A DNA stretch of 64,000 bases from Amoebidium appalachense (lineage: Eukaryota; Ichthyosporea): positions 4,278,001-4,342,000 of the forward strand of contig CAVNZM010000007.1 of assembly GCA_963693365.1 (NCBI GenBank). Direction: 5' to 3'. Below the pieces are notes generated by a model. It ran no database searches. It saw only the letters and a list, made by a program, of their open reading frames with translations, and had not been told where the DNA came from. Made by a program: the position numbers and the translations under genes. This document shows, in pieces, positions 21,858-53,083 of this stretch (position 1 is the first letter of the stretch; each line of letters opens with the position of its first letter).

Positions 21858-23200
21858 CTAGCTCCGTATTCCTGTGCACGGTGGATGTGGACCCGCGTCA
21901 CCGCGTGTCTGTCCGTCAGGGGTACATGACAGTGTGCGTGTGCGTTGAACCTCTAAATCTCTAGATCTATTCGTCACCGAGCCTGTTTGTGATGATGTGC
22001 AAGGCAGCCTCTGTGCAGACCTGACGGCCTGAAGGAGATAGACAATGAGAATCACCACGTGTGCAGACCGACCCAACAGCAGCACGGTGAACCCAAACCA
22101 GTTTGCCAACCGTGGCAGCTTAAAAACCTGCGACAAAAAGTAGCCGACAATGTAGAAACTACTCATTGCAAGCAGGTACTTGGTCCGGTCTAGGTGGTGC
22201 CGCTTCAGGTCCCGCCGGCCCAAAAACACAGGCAGGACTACGGCCAGGCCCGTGATTGCATACACACAGTTGTTATGCGGGTGGCTAGCATTACGCTCTC
22301 CAACTGCTCGCCTGCCCTTTCGGGGGGTTATGCCTGTAGTTGTTGAGGGCACCCACACAACAAGCTCCGCCGCAAGGAACAGGCAGGGGAGGACAAGGCA
22401 AGCGGCCAGATATACGTTTTGGGCATAGCGTGGCCACAGGCGTAGGCTGCTGTACTCCGACGGGGACACCCACCCCGGCGGGCAGCTGAATTCGAACCTG
22501 GGCCTGCCAAAGTAAATGAGGGAGAGGCGGAAGAGCTGTGTGGTCATGGGCAGGACGATAAGCGGGTTGCCGAAGTAGAAGTTGACGCGCTGTAAGCCTA
22601 GAAACCGTTTTCTGGGCTGGAGTTGTGGCCTAACCTTTCCAGGTAGAACATGGCAGCAGCGTAGAAGCGCAGGGTATGGCCTACCAAAATGCAGCAGATC
22701 ATCCACAAAGGCACACGGCTGGCCACCACCCGCCCCGAGTGTGTGCGCAGGTCGGCAAGCCGTCGGCGCAGGGGGTAGGCAGGCAGCAAGGAGCAGACCA
22801 TGAGCCGACTCAGTGCAAGGTTGAGCCCGGCAAAACACCTCGTATGTCCTGGCCGAGACCTGCTGGCCCTGCCCACCGGCCCCACAAGCAGAGCCGCCAC
22901 TGCCTGGCAGACACTTGGCCTCCGTAGCCGTACACACCTACAGTGACCCAGACCAGGGTGATGGGCACCACCAGACTGATGCACAGGTAGTTGTACGGCA
23001 TACGCCCCTTAAACTCGTCGGCAAGTGCCACGGCATATCGGCCGTCTCGTTTCTCATCGCGATCGTTGAAGTCGTCAGCTTTGCCTTGTGGGTTCCTTTC
23101 GGGAGTTTTGGATCCGGAGGCCCTCAAGATCATGATCGATCTTGGGGATGAGTGATGTGGACGCCCGACGGAAACCTTCCGTTGTGCAGCCTTCACTGAG
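21858..23200 (-). pseudogene. Polytopic (about 7-TM) membrane protein, intronless, in three frames
   Basis: On the minus strand, three overlapping open frames read as one protein. Frame 1 (to about 22920) gives MPYNYLCISLVVPITLVWV. Frame 2 (about 22920-22630) gives VPLWMICCILVGHTLRFYAA. Frame 3 (about 22630-21858) gives NPLIVLPMTTQLFRLSLIYF, FSCPPGWVSPSEYSSLRL, NVYLAACLVLPCLFLAAEL and several more hydrophobic helices. I count roughly seven membrane segments. Both switches equal a missing base, so either the assembly has two indels or the gene is decayed. No GT-AG intron resolves either switch in phase. The cytosolic tail is Ser/Thr/Arg-rich. I do not recognise the family; a receptor-like 7-TM protein is a guess. 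Marked as pseudogene only because of the frame breaks. Confidence 0.5.
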
Positions 23201-24560
23201 CAACGGATGTTACCTCTCGGTACTCTAGTGACGGAGCTTCGAAGAGTGAACCTTGTGCATGTCGTCATAAGCTAGCACTACTAGCTATATGGCCCCGGAA
23301 TCAGAGTTTGAAGTCCTGCCCACCGTTGCAGGGATTGCTCGGATGCATCTTTCGAACTCCTTCACATGCATACGTATTTGGTGCTGTAGATGTGGCACCA
23401 CTTAAAGTCATCTAATGCTGGGCGGATCTTGCCATGGGTACACTATTTAGTTGAAATCGGGAAATAAAAACCTGCAATGCTGTACATGTAACCTTTGAGC
23501 CAGGATCCCGCAGATATCGATCAAGACGCTTAGCTTCAAATTGCATGTTCCATTCAAGAAACGACGGGGCTAATGGCCGTGAAGGTCCTACGTACACTCC
23601 TACTGTACTAAAAACTACTCGAAGGAAAACACTGCTGTGAAAGCGCGCCGTCCGCGGCACTGGCAGCAGCCGAAAGCACTCTCGCACTCAGCCAGAAGTT
23701 CTTCGGCATCGTAAACCCTATCTCATGGGCAGGGCAGGAATCCACAGTAGCTCATACACACGCATGCGCATGGCTGTGTCTTCCGGACCGTGACAGTGTG
23801 GATGGCACTCGCAAAAAGAAATAATCATTCGATATTCACCATTACTGTGGATCCAGCAAGAAGAGGAAATTGGGATGGTTCACGGTCACCGGGTCAAGAG
23901 GGGCGTGGGCCAGGGCCTGCCAGGCGCCGCCGCGCTGGCACTTTGCACTGAACTTGCCAAGCTTACAAGGCACATTCCTTAGATCCATTGATGTCGGGTG
24001 AGCCAATTAAATGATGGGCAACAGTACAGGCATTCATTGGGCCAGCCTCTCAGGCACAGAGGGTGCAAATTCGAATCATTCGATTGTCATTATCAGGGCG
24101 ATTTTCCTGCACTTATGTAGTGTGCAATTTGCGGTGCACAATATGCTTACATGATACAGACATAACAAAGATAGTAGAAAGCAAAGTCTGATGCAACGAG
24201 ACCAATTCTTGTCCAGAACTTTCCAGATTATATAAAGTTGGCAACTCAGTTCACAGGCCCTTGTTGTTCCCATTGTACACCCATGTTTTGCATCGCTCAC
24301 CGGGCTTCGATATTTTGTGTCCGTTCAAAGTTGGCTACAACAACTCCGAAGTCGACTGCCCCGACAATCCCGAGCAAGCCCGAAAATTCAGAAAATTTTG
24401 AAGGTATTTTTTCAAGCCCCGATGTATTTTGGGTTTCGGGTTATGGTATTTTTCGTACCATGTCATTTGGCGGGGCACTGTTTGCGCAATCCAACCTCGG
24501 GAGTTGGCTCCGTATCATAGCCAGATGCTTGCGGGCACATGTCTTATGAGGGGCGTGCGC
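23201..24560. other. Unique-sequence spacer upstream of the membrane protein
   Basis: Largely free of simple repeats, unlike the rest of the window. A 91-codon minus-strand frame at 23412-23687 (beginning MRECFRLLPVPRTARFHS) could be a 5' exon of the membrane protein, but I see no matching splice phase. Nothing else is recognisable. Confidence 0.5.
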
Positions 24561-24587
24561 GCACGCGCAGATGTGTGTATGTGATGC

Positions 24588-24635
<48 letters not shown>

Positions 24636-24925
24636 CGGTGTGTGTGTGTGTGTATGTGTTTGTTTGTGTGAGTGTGTGTGTGTGTGTGTGCAGTGTGCGT
24701 GCAGTGTATGTGAGTGTACATGTGTGCGTGTGTGTGTGTACATGATGTGTGTGTGTGACGGTGTGTACATGTGTATGTGTGTTTGTCAGGGCTGATCAGT
24801 ACGGGGGCCCGGGACGGGCGTGTACATGTGTGTGTGTATCATGATGTGTGTGTATGCCATGATGTTTGATACGGTGTGTGTCAGTGTGTGTGTGTCATGG
24901 TGCGTGTGTACGGTGTGTGTCACAG

Positions 24926-24964
<39 letters not shown>

Positions 24965-24966
24965 TA

Positions 24967-25035
<69 letters not shown>

Positions 25036-25078
25036 CACGGTCACAGTGTGTGTGTGTCACGTGTGTTTGTTTGTGTGT

Positions 25079-25149
<71 letters not shown>

Positions 25150-25875
25150 AAATTTGTGTGTGTGCGTGTACGTCAGTGTGTGTGTGCATGTGTGTGTGTG
25201 TGTTAACGTGACACTATGTACATATGTGTGTGTGTGTCAGTCAGTCACGGTGGGTGTGTGTTACAGTGTGTGGCGAGCGTGTACGTGTGGTGTGTGTGTG
25301 TGGGTGGGTGGGTGTATGTGTGTGCTCTGTGTGTGTGTCACGTGTGTGTACTAGTATGGCAGTGTGTGTGTGGATAGCGTTTATGAGTGTGTGTGACGGT
25401 GTGTGCCGGTGTGTACGCTTGTACAACACTGTGTGTGTGCCACAGTGTCACGTCCGTGAGTATATACCATATGTGTGCCGTGTACATGTGTGTCTGTGTA
25501 CGTGTGGGCCGGAGTACTAGCTGTGTGCCGTCTGTGTACATGTGTGTGTGTGTGTGTGCCACGGTGTGTGAAGGTGTGTGTGTGTGTGCGTGTGCGTGCG
25601 TGTGTGTGTGTGTGTGTGTGTCGTTGCCGCACGCGCACGAGCGCACACGTGCACGTGCACACACAACTTTTCACACACATGCACACAAACACACACGTGG
25701 ACACACACACACACCGCGCATACAAAAACAAACGGCACCGCGCGCACACAGGCACACACGCGCGTGCGCACGCACGGGCACACACACACACACACAAGTA
25801 CACATGCATATGCGCACACACGCGCGCGCATGCACACACACACACACATGTACACACACACAAACACACACATGT

Positions 25876-25931
<56 letters not shown>

Positions 25932-26011
25932 TCACACACACACGCACACACACACACACACAGTAACACACAGTACGCACACACACATACACACACGAAC
26001 ACACGTGCACG

Positions 26012-26054
<43 letters not shown>

Positions 26055-26275
26055 ACACAGACACACACACACACAAAACACACACAAACACACGCACACA
26101 CACACACACACACATGTATACAGGCACGCACACACATACACGGACGCACACAGCACACACATGTACACACACACCGTGGCACACACACACACACGTGGCG
26201 CCACTAGTCTTTGGAATATCCGTATCATGTGATGCCTGTATACGTATGATATCATGGTGGGGGGGGGGGGCCCGG

Positions 26276-26331
<56 letters not shown>
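24560..26331. repeat. Strand-switching dinucleotide array: 1 kb TG-rich, then 0.6 kb CA-rich, then poly-G
   Basis: From about 24583 to 25620 the plus strand is degenerate (TG)n, broken by variants such as GTCACGG and GTACATG. At about 25625 it flips abruptly to (CA)n, which continues to about 26195. About 60 G follow at 26278-26331. The two halves are complementary in type, so the block is a giant imperfect inverted repeat. Two long minus-strand and plus-strand 'ORFs' here are repeat translations. Confidence 0.93.
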
Positions 26332-27291
26332 CTTACCATGTCTTACCATGAAACCTCGGGAGGCTTACCATGAACCGAAAGTTTGTTGGTATTTTCAAAA
26401 TTTTCTGGGTATTTTTTACCGTAAAAACGGGGTTATGGTCGGGCTTGATCCCGAGTCACATCCTGACACGTGCAGACAGCAGGCTGTATGTATCATACCG
26501 AGTTCACGATATCTACTTAATTGGCACAAGCATAAGATAAAAGTTTCTGTGCTGCTACTAAATAGGCAGCTACCGTTAATCCGGCCCAGCTCTCATACCA
26601 GCCACGGCACGGAGCTGGATTGGGGCAACTGCTGGGCCGCTGGCCCAGTGCTGGCGGCCGCCTCAGATCATATTAGTGATGTGACTGCAATTATATTGTA
26701 GGTGCGGGGTGTTTTCTAAACACGCATGAATATTTTTGGGTGTAGCTCGATATATTTTCATGCTTGGACACATGCTTGCCGAGGGCTCTCATATGCAGCG
26801 CAGGGCCAGCGTACATTTGTAGGTGGTGACTGGCCCCACGTGTAGTGTTGCATTCCGACGGGTGCATTTTTATCCAATCATTGCACTGCACTTCTGTCGC
26901 ACAGTACATGCGGGTCACGAGTCGTCTGACTGACTCAGTCGACACTTCACCAACTAACTTTTTATCCAACTAGCATTGAATGTTAAGGACAGGTGTGCAC
27001 GCTACTGCGCACAAGTACTGGAAAAGACTTTTCATAGTATACTCCAGCAGTGCTTGTAATGTATAGCCTACTACGCTTCAGGCAATAACCTGGTTCCCGT
27101 CACTCTGCCTTTCTTTGGTGCTTGGCGAGTGGCAGCATCCATAACAGAGCTCACCAATCTACCGCTTTCTAGATTTCTATGTTTCGGCAACAGCTGTTTA
27201 ACGACCTTGCACCGAAAATTTAATTTCATAGGCTCGTCTAAAATGAAATATATACTCACTTAGAAAGATTGAAAGTAACAAATACAGGAGA
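26332..27291. other. Spacer upstream of the SMYD-like gene
   Basis: Non-repetitive sequence of about 960 bases, presumably containing the promoter of the downstream plus-strand gene. I see no ORF or motif that can be named. Confidence 0.5.
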
Positions 27292-30740
<3,449 letters not shown>

Positions 30741-30768
30741 GGTGTGTGTGATGGAACGAATGGACAGT

Positions 30769-30782
30769 GAAGGTGTGTGTGT

Positions 30783-30813
<31 letters not shown>

Positions 30814-30841
30814 GGGGGGGGGGGGAGGGGGGGAGGGGGAG
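30769..30841. repeat. (GT)n then poly-G, SMYD 3' side
   Basis: (GT)n at 30772-30797 passes directly into about 30 G and then G/A-rich sequence. Confidence 0.93.
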
Positions 30842-31359
30842 GACGCGTGGCCATGGGCCGGGAGAAGTAAGAATAGTCCTCCTCGATGGCAAGGGTGGGC
30901 TTCTAGCAGTCTTAAGATTGCGTGATTTTTTTGTAGAAATCTTCAGATATGCGTAAGTTTTTCGTAGCAGTCTTCAGATTCCGTAATTTTCTTTCCTGGG
31001 GCACAGCCACCAGTAGCAATAGGCATCTTAACCATGCATGTATGTAGCCTTACTTTGATCATGAATCTATGTACACGAATGATAGCAGCTAATGTAACCG
31101 CTTTGTAAAACAGTGAGGTCTGCCTGCAGACCCACACATAATGGACCATTTTGCATGAAGAAAGCGTAACAACCTACAACGGCAAAAAAAAAAAAAAAAA
31201 AAAAAAGGACACAGTCAAGCGAGGATGGTATTTGCTCAATGACCAAGTCCATGCTTTCCCTGATGCCTTTACAATACCGATACCTGTCACACCTCTTACG
31301 GCGGACACAGGCTACATGCCCTTGCGTCATTCCTACCTGTAAAAAAAAAAAATCCTTTA

Positions 31360-31405
<46 letters not shown>

Positions 31406-31681
31406 CCCCCACCCTCCCTCTCCCCAAACACTCGCACACACCAAAAAAAAAACAAATAATAATTTTTTTATAAAAAAAACCATGAAACCACAAGCAACAT
31501 GCACCTCTGCCCACACCAAAGCTTGTATAAAGTCCAAAGTTGCCTTCTCGTGTACCACACGATGCACATGCATACAGTGATACCTGCCTCTGGACAACTG
31601 CAGGTGTGCGCACGTGGGCCAGCCACGTGTGGGTGTGTGTGTGTGTGTATGTGTGTTTGTGTGTGTGTGTGTGTGTGCTGC
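30842..31681. other. Convergent intergenic: SMYD 3' side to NOP14 3' end
   Basis: A24 at 31183-31206, A12 at about 31340-31351, and about 42 C at 31363-31404. A-rich sequence surrounds 31445-31490. A short (GT)n lies next to the NOP14 stop. No exon is recognised. Confidence 0.6.
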
Positions 31682-46604
<14,923 letters not shown>

Positions 46605-47275
46605 CTTTACGACTTCTATAACAAAACTGCTTCGTGTGCTACTGCAATCTAGACCCCTTATCTGGTCCCTCAGCAAAGGTAAGTGACAGCAACTTGAAAC
46701 TTGGCTCAAGGTGAAACGGCTTGTGTCGATGCACGTGTACGTACACACACAGCCCCTTTTGTGTGAGCCACGTTTACGATTACGAGAGATTGCGATCGAT
46801 CGGATGGCTGAAGATATGTTTTGATACGGGTCGATCGGTTCGCGGTTTGAGTCGAGGGTGAATTCAATTATTCGGCCCGACCGTGACAAATTTAAGTTAT
46901 TGTCAGCCCCCTCTTGCAGGCTGTACTGGTACAGTACACTGCTTGTACTGCAATATTGGAGGGGGAAAAACATATTTTGACACCAATGCAATGACATTCC
47001 AATGTACATACATCACTATAACCTATGCGGTTATAGCTACATTTGTTTCGGGTTTTCTTCCACAATTCTTTGACAAGCCGAACCGATTACCACGAGATGC
47101 CGCGGTCCGATCCAAGAAAATGGCGGGAAAACAGAACGGCAGCAACGGGCAGGCTGACTGACAGGCGCAGACAGAACAAAAGGCAGAAAACAAGGGAACA
47201 GGAACATTGGCAATAGCATAGTATTAGCCAGGGCAACCACACATCACCCAGAGTTTAGTGTCAGCTTTCACGACC
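46605..47275. promoter_or_regulatory. Bidirectional promoter interval between NOP14 and the 228-aa gene
   Basis: 671 bases separate the two divergent start codons. The interval is free of simple repeats, which is striking because both flanking genes have repeat-filled introns. I see no certain TATA box. Palindromic GATCGATC-type sequence occurs near 46793-46801. Shared control is inferred from head-to-head layout only. Confidence 0.4.
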
Positions 47276-47916
47276 ATGTCCACTACCGCAAAGAAGTCGT
47301 CCGCCGCACAGCGCCGGCTGCAGGACCGGCTGGATGAGTTTACAGACAAAGGCACCAGGGAGCTGACCCTAGAGCTCCTTGTAGATTTCATCATCATCTG
47401 CAGAAATGGAGGGACGCTGAAGAATTTCGCGGCTGTCCAGGTGAGCGGGGGAGGGGGGGGGGGGGGGGGATAAAGGGGTTTGGTTGGGTAGGGTTAGGGC
47501 TAGTGCGGGCATATGTGGGGTCGTCAGTCATGGCGGGCTAAGCATGTGTTGTTTTTTGAAAGTCACCCAAGTATGAAGCTGCCAGCATGTTACTGATACT
47601 TCTCAATCCAGCAAATCCTCAACAAGACCGCTATGACACCAGCAGCGAAAAAGGTCTGGGAAGCGGAGAAAAAATACGAGCCAGAGGGGTAGGTTGAACA
47701 CACTCGGTGGCAGTGTCATCTTGTGATGCTAATTACCTGTTTCTTTGTTTACTGTAAGTGCGGATTGCTTTTCTCCTTCAATAGGGTAATCGCTATTTCT
47801 GTCTGTGTAGCTAAGTGCATTCACGTCATTTTCAAATGTGTCATGTGTACTTTGCCCCCTCCGCTCCCTCCCACCCCCCTTCCCACTCCTCCTTTGCCCA
47901 GCCAATTTCGCATACA

Positions 47917-47978
<62 letters not shown>

Positions 47979-48023
47979 AGCCCATTGCATACACAAACAT
48001 AAGCACACATGCACCCACACATA

Positions 48024-48087
<64 letters not shown>

Positions 48088-48895
48088 CACATCACACAAA
48101 CACATACACGTACACGTACACGCACGCGCGTACGCATGCGCGCGCGCACACACGCACGCACGCGCGCGCGCACACACGCACGCACGCGCACGCAACCCTT
48201 GCGCGCGCACACACACAAACACACACACGTACACGCACGCACGCATGCGCGCGCACACACACGCACGCACGCGTACGCAACCCATGCGCGCGCGCACACA
48301 CACACCCACACACACACACACACACACACCTACACACACAAACAGACGCGCAGACACACACAAACACGTACACGTGGTCACGCACACAAACGCGCAACTC
48401 ACGTTAAGAAGAAAAGTGACCCTTTTCGCCTGCATGCCTGTTACTCCACACAAGCACCTTCACCTTCACATTGGAAGCACATCGGTGAGCCCGTACGTGT
48501 GCGCAAACACGGATGCTTTGACCCCACAACCCCGACCAGCATACAAGCATGCGCATGCATCCACCTGCATAGGACCGGGCTAGATTCGTAGGTCCAAGCC
48601 GGACACCACGGAAACCAAGGTTTTTTGTTGTGAGGGTGGGGAACTAGAGAGGTAGGACAAAGGGGAAAAGCACCGTAAGGATGCAGCAGTGGTGTCAGAG
48701 ACAGTACGTGGACGTGGCTATGTTGTTGTGGTGCTTTCTCTCCCACTCGACTGGCCCATATTCTGCTGTCATAACATATGCCCCTTTCTAGTACGGTGCG
48801 GTGTGGTCAGTACTCCATAACCCCCCCCCCCCCCCCCCCTAATAGACCAAAGGAAATTGTAACTCACAGCTACTCGCACGGCCACACGCACACAT

Positions 48896-48938
<43 letters not shown>

Positions 48939-49709
48939 CTACCGCAGCAAGCAGTATGCAGGCAAGCAGGTAGAGACATCCAAGGGCCCCATCTCTGCGC
49001 TGCTGAAGTGGCGTGCTGAGGCCATGCAGGCAGCAGCAAAGGGGGGGCAGCTGGGGGAGACAGAGGTGCATCTGCTTGCTGCACTGCTGCTGCATGATGG
49101 CAGTTTGGATGAGACGGGCAAACGCTCCCTGGGTACGTGCATGGTGGGGAAAAGGGGGGGGGGGGGGGGAAGGGGGGAGGGGGGGGGGGGGGGGAGGGGG
49201 CACAACTGCATGGTGGGTTGATGGTGTTCATCATGGGGAGGAGGTGGGGTGCATGGCGCGGAGAGTGGTGGTGGGGGGATTGGGTGGTGGTGGTGTGTGT
49301 CTGTTTGGGGGGGGGGGGGGGGGGGGGGGGGGGGTACATGGTTGGGAGGGTCTATGGGCTGGGGATGCATGCGGGGTGTGCGTTGGCGTAAATGGACTAC
49401 CTCCCCTTTCCCTGCGTGAAAGTTGTCCGGTGAATCTTCCCCCTCCCCCCCTCCCCCCGCGCCACCCGGTCCCGTGATGATGGGCACTGCTTTTGACGCC
49501 TACTCTTGATGTTATGGCCTTTCTTACGTCATCGACGTAGCCTCTGCTCCGTGTCTTCCAGCTTTATTTTAAGTTTTTTTTTCCAGCTGCCCCCCTCCCC
49601 CGCACACACAGTAGCTTTGCATGTTTTTTCTTGCTTCAAGGCTTACTGCGGGAACTTTGTAGCCGCCGGTACCCCCGATGCTTTTGATTTGCACATATTA
49701 CCAGAATCT

Positions 49710-49756
<47 letters not shown>

Positions 49757-50228
49757 ATCTTCACTTTCCGTGCCTCCGCCCGTGTCCGTGTGGGGGTCGG
49801 CGCCCCCATATTCTTTTTGGGGGGCCTTCCAAGGAGGTTCCCTATTTGGCTTGATGGGCGTATATCTGGTGGGGCCGTTGCTATTTATAGACTGACCAAT
49901 GGGCGCAGACTATCTGCAGGAGAATATGGACCTGGCGCCAAAGGCCCAGCGGGCCGTGGCTGCCCTGGCCGAACAGTGGTACAAGCCCGAGAAAGGTGTG
50001 TGCACGTGCAGTGGGGTGGATTGATTGGTTACTAGCAATGACTGGGTGGATGAAAGGGGGGTAGTGTGTGTGCATGTGCACTGTGACTTTGCTATCTCTT
50101 TGAATGTGCTTCTTGCTGGAACCACATGACTTCTGTTCCACACCCACATACACGAATGCACACATTCATGTGTGTGCACACAAACACACACACATGTACA
50201 CACAGACAGACACAACACACACATGCAC

Positions 50229-50263
<35 letters not shown>

Positions 50264-50953
50264 TTTTGCCCCTCCCCCCTCCCCCCCTCCCCCCTCCCCA
50301 CACCTCCCTGCTCAACACACACGTACACACATACACGGCATTGTGTGTTGCTTGCAAATACTCCCCTGCTCATACCACCTATGCCGTACTAACATGTTAT
50401 ATGTGCAGCCAAGGAGCCAGAGAGGCCACGTAAGCGCAAGGCCCAGGGCACGGCTGCAGATGTAAGTGTGAGCCGTGGGTGCTGCATGCTTGCATGTCCC
50501 CTACTTGCACTAAGTCGGTGCACACGAGGAAACACACGTCTAGATCACATGCATGCATGCACTCCGACGGGAACCTGCACACACACTCACAGTCAGGCAC
50601 ACACGCGCGCGCGCACACACACACACCTTGAATAGCTCGGTGGCTCATTTCCTGTTATGCTGCCGATTACACGTGACAGACCAAGGAGATGCACATAGTA
50701 TGGTGGCTGGCTCTAAATCCGCAATATTGCATGCAACTACACAAGCACAAGCACGTACATGCATGCACACAGTCATACTTGCAGGCACACACCCGTCCAT
50801 GCCCCAAGCTAACCCATATACGAATGGCTGCAGGTGCCAGCCCCCGTGGGGGTGATATCAGTCAAGTATTCGGACAGGGCCGGGCACGTGTACAAGATGG
50901 TGACGTTTGATGCTGCCGGCACTGAGCTGAACACAGAGCTCCTCCCGGCATAG
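47276..50953 (+). CDS. Unrecognised 228-aa protein, 6 exons
   Basis: Exons: 47276-47440, 47612-47688, 48948-49132, 49909-49995, 50409-50461, 50834-50953 (stop TAG). Phases agree at every junction, which strongly supports a real gene. The start ATG at 47276 opens MSTTAKKSSAAQRRLQDRLD. Predicted helices dominate: exon 1 (ELTLELLVDFIIICRNGG), exon 3 (ISALLKWRAEAMQAAAKGG and EVHLLAALLLHDGSLDE) and exon 4 (KAQRAVAALAEQWYKPE). Exon 5 is a short basic stretch (ERPRKRKAQG) resembling a nuclear localisation signal. Exon 6 (VGVISVKYSDRAGHVYKMVTF) looks like a small beta unit. I see no catalytic motif, signal peptide or membrane segment. Head-to-head with NOP14, so co-expression with ribosome biogenesis genes is conceivable, but this is inference. 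No function is proposed. Confidence 0.75.
47445..47474. repeat. Poly-G beside exon 1 donor of the 228-aa gene
   Basis: The donor GTGAGCGGGGGAGG merges into about 18 G. Confidence 0.9.
47915..48400. repeat. (CA)n and (CG/CA)n arrays, intron 2 of the 228-aa gene
   Basis: (CA)n at 47919-47977 and 48025-48105. Mixed alternating purine-pyrimidine sequence rich in CG steps covers 48110-48300. (CA)n continues to about 48370. Confidence 0.94.
48821..48938. repeat. Poly-C and (CA)n just before exon 3 of the 228-aa gene
   Basis: C18 at 48822-48839 and (CA)n at 48898-48937, ten bases before the acceptor CCGCAG. Confidence 0.92.
49152..49757. repeat. Poly-G and poly-C tracts, intron 3 of the 228-aa gene
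   Basis: G runs at 49156-49198 and 49308-49334, and C46 at 49711-49756. Confidence 0.94.
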
Positions 50954-52344
50954 CAACATCAATACAGGGGCATGCCTGGGTATGGCACAGCCCCACCAGC
51001 ACACGGCCCGACAGCACGGCTGGGAGCTGGGCATGGGGTGTGGGCCACTGCTACCTAGCCAAGACATTGGGGTGCGGGGGCTTGTGCCAACTGCAGACTC
51101 ACCTGCTGCTAGGAGTTCATTTTTAAAGTTTTTGTGTTTCGAATTAGTTCACCGGGTAAGGGGGGAGGGGGGGGGGGGGGTTCTATTCGGTCTTTTTATG
51201 AGCTTTTTTTGGGTTCCCTGGGGCGGGCGGGGAGGGAGGGGGGAGGGGTCATATTTGGAATCCTTTTTATGAGTTTTTTTTTGGGGTTCCCCCGAGGAAG
51301 GGGGGGGGGGGGGGGGAGGGGAGGGGTCCCGGCACGGAGTCAGTATATTGAAATTGTGTTCGGCTGTGTACGTTGTGCTGTCAACAATTGCAAGCCCCGG
51401 CTGTGCCCGGCAGAGCTGTTGAGGTTTTTGAAACCCACCTCACGCAAAAAGAAATGCACGTAGATCAAAAGCTGCCCGTCCCGTATGGGTTTTTGCACTG
51501 CCCATATGTTGGGGGCCGGCTGCCCCTGGTGTGAGTGCATGGCTTACTGCGTTCCCAGCACGGTCACACACTAGGCAAGAGGGCCGCCCTGGGTGGGTTG
51601 TGACAGTGCATCGTGAGGGCAACAACGTGTGCAGACGGTAGCTTCGCTCTGGTCTAACCTTCCCAGTGGCTGGTGTGTGTGGTTATGGAGAAGCCGAAAC
51701 AAGGACACTGGAAGAGATCATTCTATGACATGAGCGACTATATATAAGTCCCCCCCCCCTCCCCCCCCCCCCCCGGCACCCAGACACACACGTGTGCACA
51801 TGGTCAAATGGCCTGCACACATTAACACACGTGCACACACATGCATAGATGCACACACAAACACACATCTACACGCACGCAGCCTATCCGTGTTCGGCAC
51901 CAGGTATGGCACCACTACTTACCACCATGCCACCCATCCAATTAAAATTCCGTGCACGTGCATTTCCTAGCACATCGATGCATATGGCTGAAGCTGCTCA
52001 TGAACTGTTGTCTGTGGGGTACGTGAACGATGCATCAGCTTGATTGCTACTAGCTTTTGATACGTAGCTAGGACCGAAGTTCGGGGAACTCACTAGTGAG
52101 TAGCATCATGATGGTTTGCCTGAAGTTTTCAGTGGCTGCCGCAAGGGGAAGGTTCGAACTCGGAACCCGTGACGTCCTCGATGATTTTCCTTTTGTTGGC
52201 CGATCGGTGTGTGTCGCATGTGTGCACGTGTGTGCGTGTGTACATGTGTGTGTGTGTGCTTGTGTGTGTTGGTAGACTAAGTGTTTGTGTGTGTGTACGT
52301 GTATGCCACAGCTTGTGTGTGTGTGTCACGGTGTGTGTGTATGT

Positions 52345-52376
<32 letters not shown>

Positions 52377-52395
52377 TGGTAGTGTGTGTGTGTTG

Positions 52396-52435
<40 letters not shown>

Positions 52436-53033
52436 TGTGTGTGTGTGTGCGCGCGCGATATACGGCGGAGAGGGGGGGAGAGCGAGGAGAGGGGAGGGGG
52501 GGGGGGGGGGGGGGGGGGGGGTTGTACAGGGGGTAACTTAGGATATCGACCATTACATAGTGCCATTTCAAGTCAAAGTTTAAAACTTAAAAAATAAATA
52601 AATAAATAAATAAATAAAATTAGACCCTACCAGGTGTTTCTAGATGGCCGTGGACCCTACCAAATCTCGTGGATTTTTAAGAGCCAACCCCCCCCCCCCC
52701 CCCCCCCCCCCCCCCTTTCCCCACCCCACGGCCCTCTGAAAAACCACCCCCACCCCCCCACACACACCCAGCCACCCACCACCCACCCACGTGCACCCAG
52801 CCTGCCAACCACCCACCCACCCACCACCACCGGTACCACCACCACCACCACTGATCGCGGCCTATTATGTGGTTCCCGGAAAATCAAAACCTATTTGTAA
52901 TCAGCCATCCCCTCACGGTTACGACCGTATTTTTGGGTTACAATACCGAGCCCTTACGGTACGTAAGTTAAACGTCAACACATGGGCAGAGGAATTGCTC
53001 AAATGCAACGACATTTCATCGGTGCCCCCGCAG

Positions 53034-53083
<50 letters not shown>

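Noticed and set aside
22605-22655. A 45-base GT-AG intron explaining the second frame switch of the membrane protein
   Set aside because: GTTAGG...TTACAG is present, but the phases on either side do not match and all other introns here are hundreds of bases long.
24340-26470. Transposon with related ends around the TG/CA block (shared CAGAAAATTTTGAA in inverted orientation)
   Set aside because: Similarity is about 14 bases of AT-rich sequence, with no target duplication or transposase frame.
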